The position numbers were made by a program, and so were the translations under genes. A stretch of DNA of 64,000 bases from Sabellastarte sp. h YS-2021 (lineage: Eukaryota > Annelida > Polychaeta > Sabellida > Sabellidae): the NCBI GenBank assembly GCA_964017235.1, contig OZ024936.1, positions 48,287,028 to 48,351,027 on the forward strand, in the 5' to 3' direction. Below the pieces are notes generated by a model. The model saw nothing but the letters and a program-made list of their open reading frames with translations, searched no databases and was not told the origin of the DNA. Shown here one piece after another: positions 9,796 to 19,879 of the stretch. How positions within the stretch are numbered: position 1 is the stretch's first letter; each line of letters starts with the position of its first letter.

Positions 9796-10400
9796 CTAGA
9801 AAAAGGTTTTTGCTAACAAAAACGAGCGGAACTAATGGAGACGTGGGTTATTAAAGCCTAAAATAATTGCAGTATCAGACTGTAAGCAGAATGTAAGCGT
9901 TATTGTGTTTTGTATAAGATGGAAAATTGGCCCAATTTTGTTGTAAGATGGCCACACCTTCACTAGTATTGAAACTTAAAGGTGGCCAGAAAATAAGAAC
10001 GTCCGGTTTTTACCCTACAGCCCTTAAGCGCTGTCGGGGTATTGTTTTCACCCATGGTGTCCGGATGGGTGGGTGGGCAACGGGAAAAAGTTTATCCAGG
10101 CTATGTCTCGGAAACCGTAAGGTGTAGGAAGTTGATACTTGGTAGGGACATTGGTTAGAGGGTGTAGGTGTGCAACGTCATGGTCTGACCTTGATTTGAC
10201 CTTTGACCTTGCCGTAGTGACCTTGAGTTTGAAAATCTTGTTCGGGCTATATCTAGGAAACCGTAAGGTGTAGGAAGTTGATACTTGGTAGGGATATTGG
10301 TCAGGGGGTGTAGGTGTGCAACATCATGGTCTGACCTTGATTTGACCTTGTCGTAGTGACCTTGACCTTTAAAATCTTGTTGCACCTTTTGATGCAGATT
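9796..10400 (-). mobile_element. Helitron-type 3' end with attached ~150 bp repeat units
   Basis: On the minus strand the sequence ends GTTTTTGTTAGCAAAAAC (7 bp stem, 4-base loop), then CTTTTTCTAG followed by T. A short hairpin about 10 bases before CTAG, with T following, is the canonical Helitron 3' end. Inside, 10080-10400 holds two units of the ~150 bp repeat ('ggtgtaggaagttgatactt'), inverted relative to 3540-3925. The 5' end was not identified, so the right border is approximate. Confidence 0.6.
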
Positions 10401-10740
10401 AAGCACTATCAAAGTCATATTAGAATTCATAAAGAATTTTACTTTTACAACTTCCCATTGTAACAGATGGAATTTCATCAAGTGAGCCACAGATTTTGCT
10501 CCAATACCATACATAAGTATTCATTGAATGTATTACCACTTCTATATGCATGGTAATATTCAAAACATCTAAACCATAATTCGGCCATGCCAGATGTAGA
10601 TAAAGTACATGCATTATATTTCTCTTAGACATTATTTTCTCTACTTAAACATTGTTTGGATATTTATATTACTGACAGTGCTCTGAAAGTATCCTGAACT
10701 TTGCACTGATACAGTACTTCTATACTTCATGGTGTTAAAA
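10401..10740. other. Intron 2, unassigned
   Basis: Non-coding; may be the remainder of the Helitron-like copy or old intron sequence. Confidence 0.3.
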
Positions 10741-10868
10741 ATATTTCCCTAGGCTGTGGGGTACGGGCATCTCTGATGCTATTTTTCATCCTTAATAAGT
10801 GTGCAAAGTTTAACTGAGGTCGGCTGAAAAATAACGTAGCTGGAGGCTGAAAACCCTCTTATTTTAAC
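10741..10868. repeat. Old repeat (base layer), segment 1
   Basis: It matches the uninterrupted copy around 32590-32690 ('aataagtgtgcaaa.ttt.actgaggtc', 'tagctggagg..gaaaa'). The sequence resumes at 15392 and again at 25549, which shows that two large insertions split it. Confidence 0.7.
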
Positions 10869-11189
10869 TAGGGCTGTGACGGGTACAAAACAAGAGGAGA
10901 GTGCCCGTGAACAGGCACTGTGTCAGCTGACTGAATGTTTTTGATTTGTGATGGTGATAATGAGAGGAAAGCATAATTATCAGGGAAAGGGCTGTACAGA
11001 AATACAGTAAATGGTAACTGAACAGTATGTTCGAAAGATATTCCGAAGCTGACAGAAGAAAAGGACAAAAAAGTTGTGCCCTGCAAATGATATTATGAAA
11101 TAAAGTAACAAGGTAAAGTGTAAAAAGTAGGTTAAAAATATTTAAAGAAATACTATAAATGCAATATCCTCGTTCGACCATGAAGAAGG

Positions 11190-12125
11190 GGTCCAAAGGT
11201 CAAATCTGACCATAGCAAAAGATTCCCAGCCAAAGAATTTAGGATGGTTTACCATCCCAAACCTCTCGGACCAATAATAAGTGAGTCATAGGCACTTTTT
11301 AAGTTTGGCTATCCTTGTTTGACCTTGACGGAGGGGTCCAAGGTCAAATCCGACCACACAAAAAAATTCCCAGCCCATGATTTCCTGTAGCTTGTTTACC
11401 ATCCCAAACCTGTAGGACCAATAATAAGTGAGTTCTAAGCAATTGTAAGTTTGGCTATCCTCAATTGACCTTGAAGGAGGGGTCCCAGGTCAAATCTGAC
11501 CACACCAAAAGAATCCCAGCCCATGATTTCCTATATGTTGGTTTACCATCCCAAACCTCCAAGACCAATAATACGCGAGTTATAAGCACTTTAAGTTTGG
11601 CTATCTTCGTTTGACCTGGAAGGAGGGGTCTAAGGTGAAATCTGACCACACCAAAAGATTCCCAGCCCATGATTTTCTATAGGATGGTTTTCCATTCCAA
11701 ACCTCTAGGACCAATAATAAGCGAGTTATAAGCACTTTTAAGTTTGGCTATCCTCATTTGACCTTGAAGGAGGGGTCCAAGGTGAAATCCGACCACACCA
11801 AAAAATTCCCAGCTCATGATTTTCTATAGGTTGGTTTTCATTCCAAACCTCTAGGACCAATAATAAGCGAGTTATAAGCACTTTTAAGTTTGGCTATCCT
11901 CATTTGACCTTGAAGGAGGGGTCCAAGGTGAAATCCGACCACACCAAAAAATTCCCAGCTCATGATTTTCTATAGGTTGGTTTTCATTCCAAACCTCTAG
12001 GACCAATAATAAGCGAGTTATAAGCACTTTTATGTTTGGCTATCCTCATTTGACCTTGAAGGAGGGTTCCAAGGTCAAATCGGACCATATTAACAGATTC
12101 CCAGCCCATGATTTCCTACAGGTTG
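11190..12125. repeat. ~146 bp satellite array A, six units
   Basis: Units carry 'tttgaccttgaaggaggggt', 'attcccagcccatgatttcc' and 'ctaggaccaataataagcga'. The same unit recurs at 22470-23010 and 28090-28560. Confidence 0.9.
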
Positions 12126-14620
12126 GATACAATGATTTACTCAACAGTGAGAACCTGAAAGAAGCTATTGCTCAGCTATGCCATGACATAGAGGTCTGCA
12201 ATTTCACTATGTTATAGCTGACCAAAACGTCTGTGAATAACATATTTAACAAAATACTCTAAATGTAATAGTTTTCAAGTTACTACTGATTTACTCAAGA
12301 GTGAGAACCTCAAAGTAACTATTACTCAGCTATGCAATGAGCTACATGTCTGAATTTTTGCTCTGTTATAGCTGACCTAAAAGTAGGTGAACAACATATT
12401 TAAGCAAAATACTGTAAATGCAATAGTTTTATAGAAAATAGCTATTGCTCCGCTATGCCATGAGCTATAGGTCTGTAATTTCACTATGTTATAGCTAACC
12501 CAAAAGTAGGTGAACAATATATTTTAACAAAATACTCCAAATGCAATATTTTTCAAGTTATAGCCAATTTACTCAACAGTCAGTGCCTGAGAATAGCTAT
12601 TGCTCAGTTGTGCCATGAGCTACAGGTCTGTAATTTCACTATGTTATAGCTGACCCAAAAGTAGCTGAATAACATATTTGCACAAATTTCTGTAAAGGCA
12701 ATAGTTTTCCAATTACAACTGATTTACTCAACAGTGAGAACTTCAAAGTAGCTATTACTCAGCTATGCAATGAGCCACAGGTCTGGAACTTCACTATGTT
12801 ATAGCTGACCCCAAAATAGGTGAATAACATATTGCAACAAAATACTCTAAATGCAATAGTTTCCAAGTTATAAGTGATTTACTCAACAGTGATAACCTAA
12901 AAGTAGCTATTACTCAGCTATGCCATGAGCTACAGGTGTGAAATTTTACTATGTTATAGCTGACCCAAAAGTAGCTGAATAACATATTTATACTAAATTC
13001 TCTAAATGCAATAGTTTTCAAATTATAAGTGATTTGCTCAACATTGAGAACTTCAAAGTAGCTATTACTCAGCTATGCAATGAGTCACAGGTCTGGAACT
13101 TCACTATGTTATAGCTGACCCCAAAATAGGTGAATAACATATTGAAACAAAATACTCTAAATGCAATAATTTCCAAGTTATAAGCGATTTACTCAACAGT
13201 GATAACCTCAAAGTAGCTATTACTCAGCTATGCCATGAGCTACAGGTCTGAAATTTTACTATGTTATAGCTGACCCAAAAGTAGGTGAACAACATATTTA
13301 AGCAAAATACTGTACATGCAATAGTTTTCAAGTTACAACTGATTTACTCAATAGTGATGACCTAAAAGTAGCTATTACTCAGCTATGCCATGAGCTACAG
13401 GTCTGAAATTTTACTATGTTATAGCTGACCCAAAAGTAGCTGAATAACATATTTATACGAAATTCTGTAAATGCAATAGTTTTCCAATTACAACTGATTT
13501 ACTCAATAGTGAGAACTTCAAAGTAGCTATTACTCAGCTGTGCCATGACCTACAGATCTGAAATTTCACTATGTTATAGCTGACCCAAAAGTAGCTGAAT
13601 AACATATTTATACGAAATTCTCTAAATGCAATAGTTTTGCAATTACAACTGATTTACTCAATAGTGAGAACCTCAAAGTAGTTATTACTCAGCTATGCAA
13701 TGAGCTACAGGTCTGAAATTTTACTATGTTATAGCTGACCCAAAAGTAGGTGAACAACATATTTAAGCAAAATACTGTAAATGCAATAGTTTTCAAGTTA
13801 CAACTGATTTACTCAATAGTGATGACCTAAAAGTAGCTATTACCCAGCTATGCCATGAGCTACAGGTCTGAAATTTTACTATGTTATAGCTGACCCAAAA
13901 GTAGCTGAATAACATATTTATACGAAATACTCTAAATGCAATAGTTTTCTAATTACAACTGATTTACTCAACAGTGAGAACTTTAAAGTAGCTATTACTC
14001 AGCTATGCCATGACCTACAGATCTGAAATTTCACTATGTTATAGCTGACCCAAAAGTAGCTGAATAACATATTTATACGAAATTCTCTAAATGCAATAGG
14101 TTTTAAGTTACAAGTGATTTACTCAATAGTGAGAACTTCAAAGTAGCTATTACTCAGCTATGCAATGAGCCACAGATCTGAAACTTCACTATGTTATAGC
14201 TGATCCCAAAATAGGTGAATAACATATTGAAACAAAATACTCTAAATGCAATAGTTTCCAAGTTATAAGCGATTTACTCAACAGTGATAACCTAAAAGTA
14301 GCTATTACTCAGCTATGCCATGAGCTACAGGTCTGAAATTTTACTATGTTATAGCTGACCCAAAAGTAGCTGAATAACATATTTATATGAAATTCTCTAA
14401 ATGCAATAGTTTTTAAGTTACAAGTGATTTTACTCATGATGGAAGCTACTGAAAAGCCCAAAAGTAGCTATTACTCACTTAGCTATTGAGACAGGCACCC
14501 AACTTACTCACCATATTGTAGCTATACAAAAAGTAGCTGAATAACATATTTTAACAAAATGCTCTAAATGCAACACTTTTCAAGTTATAAATGATTTTGT
14601 GCATGATTTCATGAATTTTA
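12126..14620. repeat. ~154 bp satellite array B, about sixteen units
   Basis: Units share 'agtagctattactcagctat', 'aggtctgaaattt.actatg', 'ttatagctgacccaaaagta' and 'aaatgcaatagtttt', at a step of 154-155 bp. A tail (14620-15000) with 'ttgtaatgtctctagcaaac' and a GCG-rich 'acgcgtacgcgtacgcgg' stretch follows. Confidence 0.9.
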
Positions 14621-15391
14621 ATGCATTAAAAATTATTAAAAAAATTTATTAAAAAAAAAGTAAGACAGATCCAGGTCTCATACTCACACAAGAGAATCTA
14701 CCTGTGGCCTAGTACATATATGCAAGATATGAGGGAAATCCCTGCAATAGTCACTGAGAAAATTGTGATTAAGTGTTGAAATTTTCACACTTTTGGTGGG
14801 GGTACCCCCCTTGTAATGTCTCTAGCAAACAGACGAACAGACAGATTTGCATGCCTTGAACAATTTTTCATCCTCGATAGATAAGGTATCTTTTAAAAAA
14901 AACAGTACGTCTCTAGGCCTTGTAGTTTTGGAGGAGAAGTTGTTCACGCGGACGCGTACGCGTACGCGGACGCGTACGCCCACGCCGCAGAGTGACGACA
15001 TAATGTCAGCTGACTGACAAGTCAGCTGACATAAAAATGGCATCGAGTACTCGCCCTCTGACAACCGGCCCGAATTCGAGTAACCACGAGATTTAGTTCC
15101 CACCATTAAAAGTTTTCTGTAAACAAATAGTCGATTCTGGAAAAGAAACTTTTGAAGAAAAACGTCTCCTATTTAACCAGATATTATAGATTATGGAGTA
15201 TATTATAGGTTTTCAAGTGAAAACAACAACTTTAATTGATGTTATGTGACAGAAATACTGAAATGCAGCATATTTTACACAACGTGGGCAACAATACAAT
15301 ACCTCGCGAGTAACCGAGTACTTAAAATGGACTCGAGTACTGGCCAAGATTGACTCATCGACTGAGGCTCAAGTACTCGTTCGCAGCCCTA

Positions 15392-15790
15392 ATTTTAATT
15401 GTAAGGTAGCCATAACTTCCTCCATATTGGGACTTTTAAGGTGACCATAAAATAGGAATGTCCCTTTTGACATCCTTTATAAGTGTACATAGTTTAAGTG
15501 GGGTCAGTTGAACAATGAAAACCCATTATTTCACTGTAAGGTGGCCATAATTTCATTCATATTTGGACTTTATGGTGACCATAAAATAAGAATATCCCTT
15601 ATGCCACACTTTATAAATCTGCCAGGTTTTATTTAAAAAATTTAAATACTTACCCTACATTAGGGCTAAAAACCCTACATTTTAAGTTAAAGATGACCAT
15701 AACGTGTTAAATGTTAATATTTAAATAATAAGGTAGCCAGAGTCTTCTTTTGATCTATTTCAATATCAGTGATAAGTTAGATTTTAAAAA
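15392..15790. repeat. Old repeat (base layer), segment 2
   Basis: It continues segment 1 after the hAT element ('taaggtagccataacttcct', 'tgggactttt.aggtgaccataaaat') and matches 32690-33075. Confidence 0.75.
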
Positions 15791-15943
15791 CAAGAGGAGA
15801 GTGCCCGTGAACGGGCACTGTGTCAGCTGACTGAGTGTTTTTGATTTGTGAAGGTGATTAGAGGACAGAATAATTATCAGGAAAAGGGCTGTACAGAAAT
15901 ACAGTAAATTGCAAATTTAATAAGTAAATTAAATTTTTATAAG

Positions 15944-16120
15944 TTAATACCCTATCCAATGGACAATAGCTTATCCGGTCGGCGCGGACCGGCCCGCCAA
16001 ACGTCAGAAAAAGACATCCTGTGTCTCCACCGGCTAGGCCGGCCCAGTACTGTGCACTCGCCAGATGGCGTGTCGTACTTCCTTCCTGTCTAGACAGAGT
16101 GACGTCATAGCATCTTTTTT
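15944..16120. repeat. DIRS inverted terminal repeat, 3' side
   Basis: About 177 bp ('ccctatccaatggacaatag' through 'gacgtcatagcatctttttt') pairs in inverted orientation with 22125-22303, with few differences (for example 'ccggctaggccgg' against 'ccgtctaggccgg'). Confidence 0.95.
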
Positions 16121-16185
16121 GTTGTCTAAACCTTATTAGACCCCTAGTGAACTGATAGCGGGGTCGGTGGGAGGGCCTTGTGTAT

Positions 16186-16279
16186 CCATTGGATAGGGTA
16201 TTAACTTATAAAAATTTAATTTACTTATTAAATTTGCAATTTTATTGCGTTAATACATCCTATCCAATGGACAATAGCT
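16186..16279. repeat. DIRS internal complementary region
   Basis: It is complementary to the outermost bases of both ends joined head to tail: the first part matches the reverse complement of 15906-15962 and the second that of 22277-22314. AAAAT occurs once at the junction. This is the guide for circle formation in the DIRS replication model. Confidence 0.93.
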
Positions 16280-16627
16280 GAATAACTACCGCTTGGTCGG
16301 CGGGTAAGTTACTAGGGATCAAATTGAACTCATACTCAGTAGTGAAGATAGGTACCTTGTAAGCCTGGGTAGACCTTGAGGTCGGTAACCCATAAGGGCT
16401 GTGGTCGAATATCATCATCCGGTAATAGGGTGTAACCGTCAGAAACGACCTTGATACCGTATACCCCCCCCCTTTTATTATCAGACCTACTCTGAGGTAA
16501 GGGAGGAGAGGGATGAGTTCAGTCCCAAAGGCAAGTCTCCCGAAGGAAATACATCTGAGAAGATTTTTTTTTTTTTTTTTTTTTGATGAATTATTCTTAA
16601 CTATATTTACAAATGTACAAATCTCCT
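16280..16627 (-). other. DIRS 3' untranslated region with internal A21 run
   Basis: Downstream of the recombinase stop (minus strand) there is an A21 tract (T run at 16564-16584 on plus), then non-coding sequence to the internal complementary region. The A-run could be a polyadenylation relic or a slippage tract. Confidence 0.6.
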
Positions 16628-19600
16628 CTAGGTAGTGGTCTGTTGGTGGATCTGCTGGGCAGCCACCACAGGACCGAGATGAAAAAGCTCTGAATCAGCC
16701 CAAGCCAAGTCCTTCAGGTAAAACTGCGTGAAGGTATTGTGGGATTTCCAGTGGCAAGCTGATAAGATCTGATCTAAGGAAACTCCCGATTGGAAGGCCT
16801 TAGAAGCGGCGAAAGCCCGAACATCATGAGCTTTAACTTGATGTAGGGTATGGGCTTGATGATCTGAGAGCTCGTAGCAGAGAATCACAGTTTGCTTGAT
16901 CCAAGAGGAGATGGTAGCAGGGGAGATATCCTTGTCGAAGCCTTTCTTGAAGGAGACAAAGACTAATTCTTTACCCTGTCTGATGTCTGATGTCCTGTCC
17001 AGATAGTAGCGCAAGGCTCTGATCGGACAAAGGGACCTGTCAGATTTGAGGGATCTGTCCAGGGTAGGAGCCAGTGCTGGTATGACCACTGGGGCTACAC
17101 TCTCTGGACCCTCTTTGGCCAGCTGATTCTTTGAAAGAAAGCTGGGAGATGGAACCAGGGACACCTTAGACCAATCGGACTGGTGTCTGATGTTTTTGTG
17201 TTGCCATGCATGGATCTCACTCCTTCTTTTACCCGACCCCAGGGCCAAAAGGAAAACAGTCTTGAAGGTTACATGCTTCAGGGATGCCTCCCTAAGAGGT
17301 TCGAAAGGGGCCTTTGTTAGCTGGTGCAGCACCAGGGAAAGGTTCCAGGAGGGTACTCCCCTCCGCCCTTTAGGTCTATCTCTGTGGAAACTGTCCAGGA
17401 GACGGGTGAGATTACCATCTTTGCTGATATTAACTGTTGTATCACCTAGTTTATCAGCAATGGCAGACCTGTAGCCATCAATGGTACTGGGCTGCAGCTT
17501 CTTAGTCTCAAAGAGATACATTAGGAAGTCAGCCACAGACTTTACAGGTGGTGACCTGAAGTCCACCTGATTAGTGACGCACCACTTTTTAAAAATGGTC
17601 CACTTTGCCTCATAGACTGATCTGGTTGATTGTCTTTGAGGAGCCTCAATTCTTGCTGCCACTGCCTCAGAGAAGCCCTGTTCTTTGATTTTTGTGGCTC
17701 TAGGAGCCAGGCATGGAGATTTAGATTTGTCAGATCTCTGTGAGGGGTCTGATTGAAGGGCTGTGTCAACAGATTGGGCAGGTTGGGTAGGCTGAGAGGG
17801 ACCTGGCTGGACATGGTCACCAAGTCCCAAAACCAAGGCATGTTGGGCCAACCCGGAGCAATCAGAATGAATCTCTTGCAAGGGGAGTCCAGTAGTTTCT
17901 CCACCACTTTGCTCAATATGGCGGTCGGTGGGAAGGCGTATGCATCCAGATCCTCCCATGGCAGAGTGAGTGCATCCACTGCTACAGCCAGGGTGTCCGG
18001 TACTGGAGAGACAAAGCGAGGTAACTTGTGGTTGAACCTCGTGGCAAATAGGTCTATCTGAGGCCGGTGCCACTTGCTGCATAATCTTTGGAAAATGTCC
18101 GGAAGGAGGGACCATTCTGTTTGAATGGTTTGATTTAGCCTGGATAGCTTGTCTGCTATCACATTTAGTCGGCCAGGGATATGCCGGGCTTTGAGGGTTA
18201 CTTGTCGCTGGGAACACCAGGTCAAGATTCTCCACAGTAGGGCACAGAGAGGGCCCGACTTCATGCCTCCTTCTTTGTTTATGTAGGCCACTACAGTGGT
18301 ATTGTCTGTGGCCACTAGGACTATTTGGTTTGTGCATAGGTCCTGAAACTCTTTCAAAGCCAAGAAAACTGCTTTTAGCTCTAGGTGATTTATGTGCAGC
18401 TTGCTTTCCGGCACTGACCAGGACCCCCTTGCAGTGAGCTCGTTTAAGTGAGCGCCCCACCCTTCTTTTGATGCGTCTGTAAAAATTTGCAGAGCATGCT
18501 TTATGGGGTGTAATGGTTGACCTTGAAGCACATTGCTTTCTTCTAGCCACCATTGTAAATGTGGGTGCAGGGATCTGGGTAGAGGGATGACCTTCTCTAG
18601 AGATTCCGGTACCCTCCAATTGTTCTTGAGATGCCACTGTATGGGTCTCATGTGCAACCGGCCTAGGTGAACTTGTTTCTCTGTGGCAGTTAACAGACCT
18701 ATCAAGGACATGAACTGTCGGACCGGACAGGCCGGTAGTAACAGCAGTGTTTGTATTTTCCCTTGAAGGTTTTGCCACCGGTCCGGTGTCGGTCTGACCC
18801 GGCCGGACCTGAGGTCGAACTGGTAGCCTACGAAGTTGAAAACTTGTTTGGGCTCCAGTTCCGATTTTTCTAAGTTCACCAGCCAGCCCAGATCCTGGCA
18901 CATCTTGACCAGAATTTGGGTGTGTTGGATACAGGTTTGGAGGGATCTGGCTCTGACCAACCAGTCGTCTAGGTACTGGTGGATCCTTATACCCTTGTGT
19001 GTGGCCATCAGTTTCACCTCTTTTGCTACCACTGTGAACTCCATTGGAGCTGTGGACAGGCCGAAGGGCAGTGCCTTGAATTGGTAGTTCCGGCCCTGGA
19101 TATGAAATCTGAGGTATTTCCTGGATTGTTCCTGTATTGGTATGTGGAAGTAGGCATCTTTGAAGTCTACTGAGGTGACCCACTCCCTTTGTTGGAGGGA
19201 AGTTCTGATGGTTTCCGGTGTTTCCATCTTGAATTTCTCCACTTTGAGGAAGAGGTTTAATTTGCTCAGATCCAAGATGGGCCTCCATTTGTTGTTGGGT
19301 TTGGGAACTAGGAAAAGTCTGTTGAAAAACCCCAGAGAGGTTGGGTTTTGGACCAGCTCTATTGCATTTTTGTCCATAAGCTGATGCAATGCCTCCAACA
19401 GGTAGCTGTTCCTGTGAGGATTGGCATAACAACTTATGACTGTCGGAGATCTTGTGAGTTTGGGTCGGATCCGGAAGGGGAGGGTATAACCTTCCCTCAA
19501 GTTTTGGATTGTTTTGGGTCCGGCCCCCAGTTCTAGCCAAGTTTCCCAGAAGTTTTGAAGTCTGGCCCCTACAGGCGGACTTTGGGCAACATTTGGTACA

Positions 19601-19879
19601 TTTGAGACAGAAGTGGCAAGAGACAATGGAGTGACACACAAAGCACTTTTCACAGATTTTAATTTGTAATCTTTGGTAGTACAAACTGCTGGCCTGGGAC
19701 TTAAATCTTTCTTTTGCGATTGCCCGGGCGCAGTAGTGACAGAATGAGCAACATGAACTTTTACATTTAAAAGGTCTCTTGTCTGTTGATGAGCTTTTAC
19801 ATTTAAAAAGTCTCTTGTCTGTTGGTGATGTGGGCTCCCGGCCAGCAGTCGTATAGGGAGCTTGTTTAAACTGTAACTG
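16628..19879 (-). CDS. DIRS tyrosine recombinase frame (same frame as gag)
   Basis: The recombinase domain occupies roughly the last 330 codons (about 17665-16628). A SAM-like N-terminal part (VYEAKWTIFKKWCVTNQ) is followed by the catalytic set: Arg in GKRRSEIHAW (~17230), HDVR (~16825), ACHWKSHN, and the nucleophile Tyr in FTQFYLK (~16720). All are present. It would integrate the circular DNA copy. The frame is open from just after the gag TGA (19882-19880) to the stop at 16628, overlapping the RT frame for over 2 kb. The leftmost usual start in it (19684) is TTG, and no ATG lies near the beginning. The first ~105 codons encode a Cys-rich segment (CEKCFVCHSIVSCHFCLKC and so on). Expression may be by stop readthrough, frameshift or splicing. 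The middle part overlapping RT may not be a selected protein. Confidence 0.88.
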   Translation of the reverse strand, partial: QLQFKQAPYTTAGREPTSPTDKRLFKCKSSSTDKRPFKCKSSCCSFCHYCARAIAKERFKSQASSLYYQRLQIKICEKCFVCHSIVSCHFCLKCTKCCPKSACRGQTSKLLGNLARTGGRTQNNPKLEGRLYPPLPDPTQTHKISDSHKLLCQSSQEQLPVGGIASAYGQKCNRAGPKPNLSGVFQQTFPSSQTQQQMEAHLGSEQIKPLPQSGEIQDGNTGNHQNFPPTKGVGHLSRLQRCLLPHTNTGTIQEIPQISYPGPELPIQGTALRPVHSSNGVHSGSKRGETDGHTQGYKDPPVPRRLVGQSQIPPNLYPTHPNSGQDVPGSGLAGELRKIGTGAQTSFQLRRLPVRPQVRPGQTDTGPVAKPSRENTNTAVTTGLSGPTVHVLDRSVNCHRETSSPRPVAHETHTVASQEQLEGTGISREGHPSTQIPAPTFTMVARRKQCASRSTITPHKACSANFYRRIKRRVGRSLKRAHCKGVLVSAGKQAAHKSPRAKSSFLGFERVSGPMHKPNSPSGHRQYHCSGLHKQRRRHEVGPSLCPTVENLDLVFPATSNPQSPAYPWPTKCDSRQAIQAKSNHSNRMVPPSGHFPKIMQQVAPASDRPICHEVQPQVTSLCLSSTGHPGCSSGCTHSAMGGSGCIRLPTDRHIEQSGGETTGLPLQEIHSDCSGLAQHALVLGLGDHVQPGPSQPTQPAQSVDTALQSDPSQRSDKSKSPCLAPRATKIKEQGFSEAVAARIEAPQRQSTRSVYEAKWTIFKKWCVTNQVDFRSPPVKSVADFLMYLFETKKLQPSTIDGYRSAIADKLGDTTVNISKDGNLTRLLDSFHRDRPKGRRGVPSWNLSLVLHQLTKAPFEPLREASLKHVTFKTVFLLALGSGKRRSEIHAWQHKNIRHQSDWSKVSLVPSPSFLSKNQLAKEGPESVAPVVIPALAPTLDRSLKSDRSLCPIRALRYYLDRTSDIRQGKELVFVSFKKGFDKDISPATISSWIKQTVILCYELSDHQAHTLHQVKAHDVRAFAASKAFQSGVSLDQILSACHWKSHNTFTQFYLKDLAWADSELFHLGPVVAAQQIHQQTTT

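Larger units (their letters stand above)
10891..15037 (-). mobile_element. Helitron-like satellite-bearing element, copy 1
   Basis: On the minus strand it starts TTTTTATGTCAGCTGAC after an A and ends with the hairpin GTGCCTGTTCACGGGCAC plus TCTCCTCTTG before a T. It is an A|T insertion without target duplication, with a 7 bp stem (one mismatch here), 4-base loop and 10-base tail: the layout of Helitron 3' ends, here with CTTG in place of CTRR. Both termini carry TCAGCTGAC. The body is two satellite arrays and no protein. It resembles bivalve non-autonomous Helitron/Helentron elements; the family name is inference. Confidence 0.7.
10869..15391. mobile_element. hAT-type element split by a Helitron-like insertion
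   Basis: The ends TAGGGCTGTGACGGGTAC and, inverted, GTACTCGTTCGCAGCCCTA are flanked by ATTTTAAC (10861-10868) and ATTTTAAT (15392-15399), a 7/8 match to an 8 bp duplication. The flanks are contiguous in the related repeat near 32810-32850. Without the nested element (10891-15037) it is only ~376 bp, so it is a MITE. Confidence 0.75.

Noticed and set aside
17190-19536. Several plus-strand open frames of 60-100 codons
   Set aside because: They are antisense shadows of the intact DIRS RT and recombinase frames.
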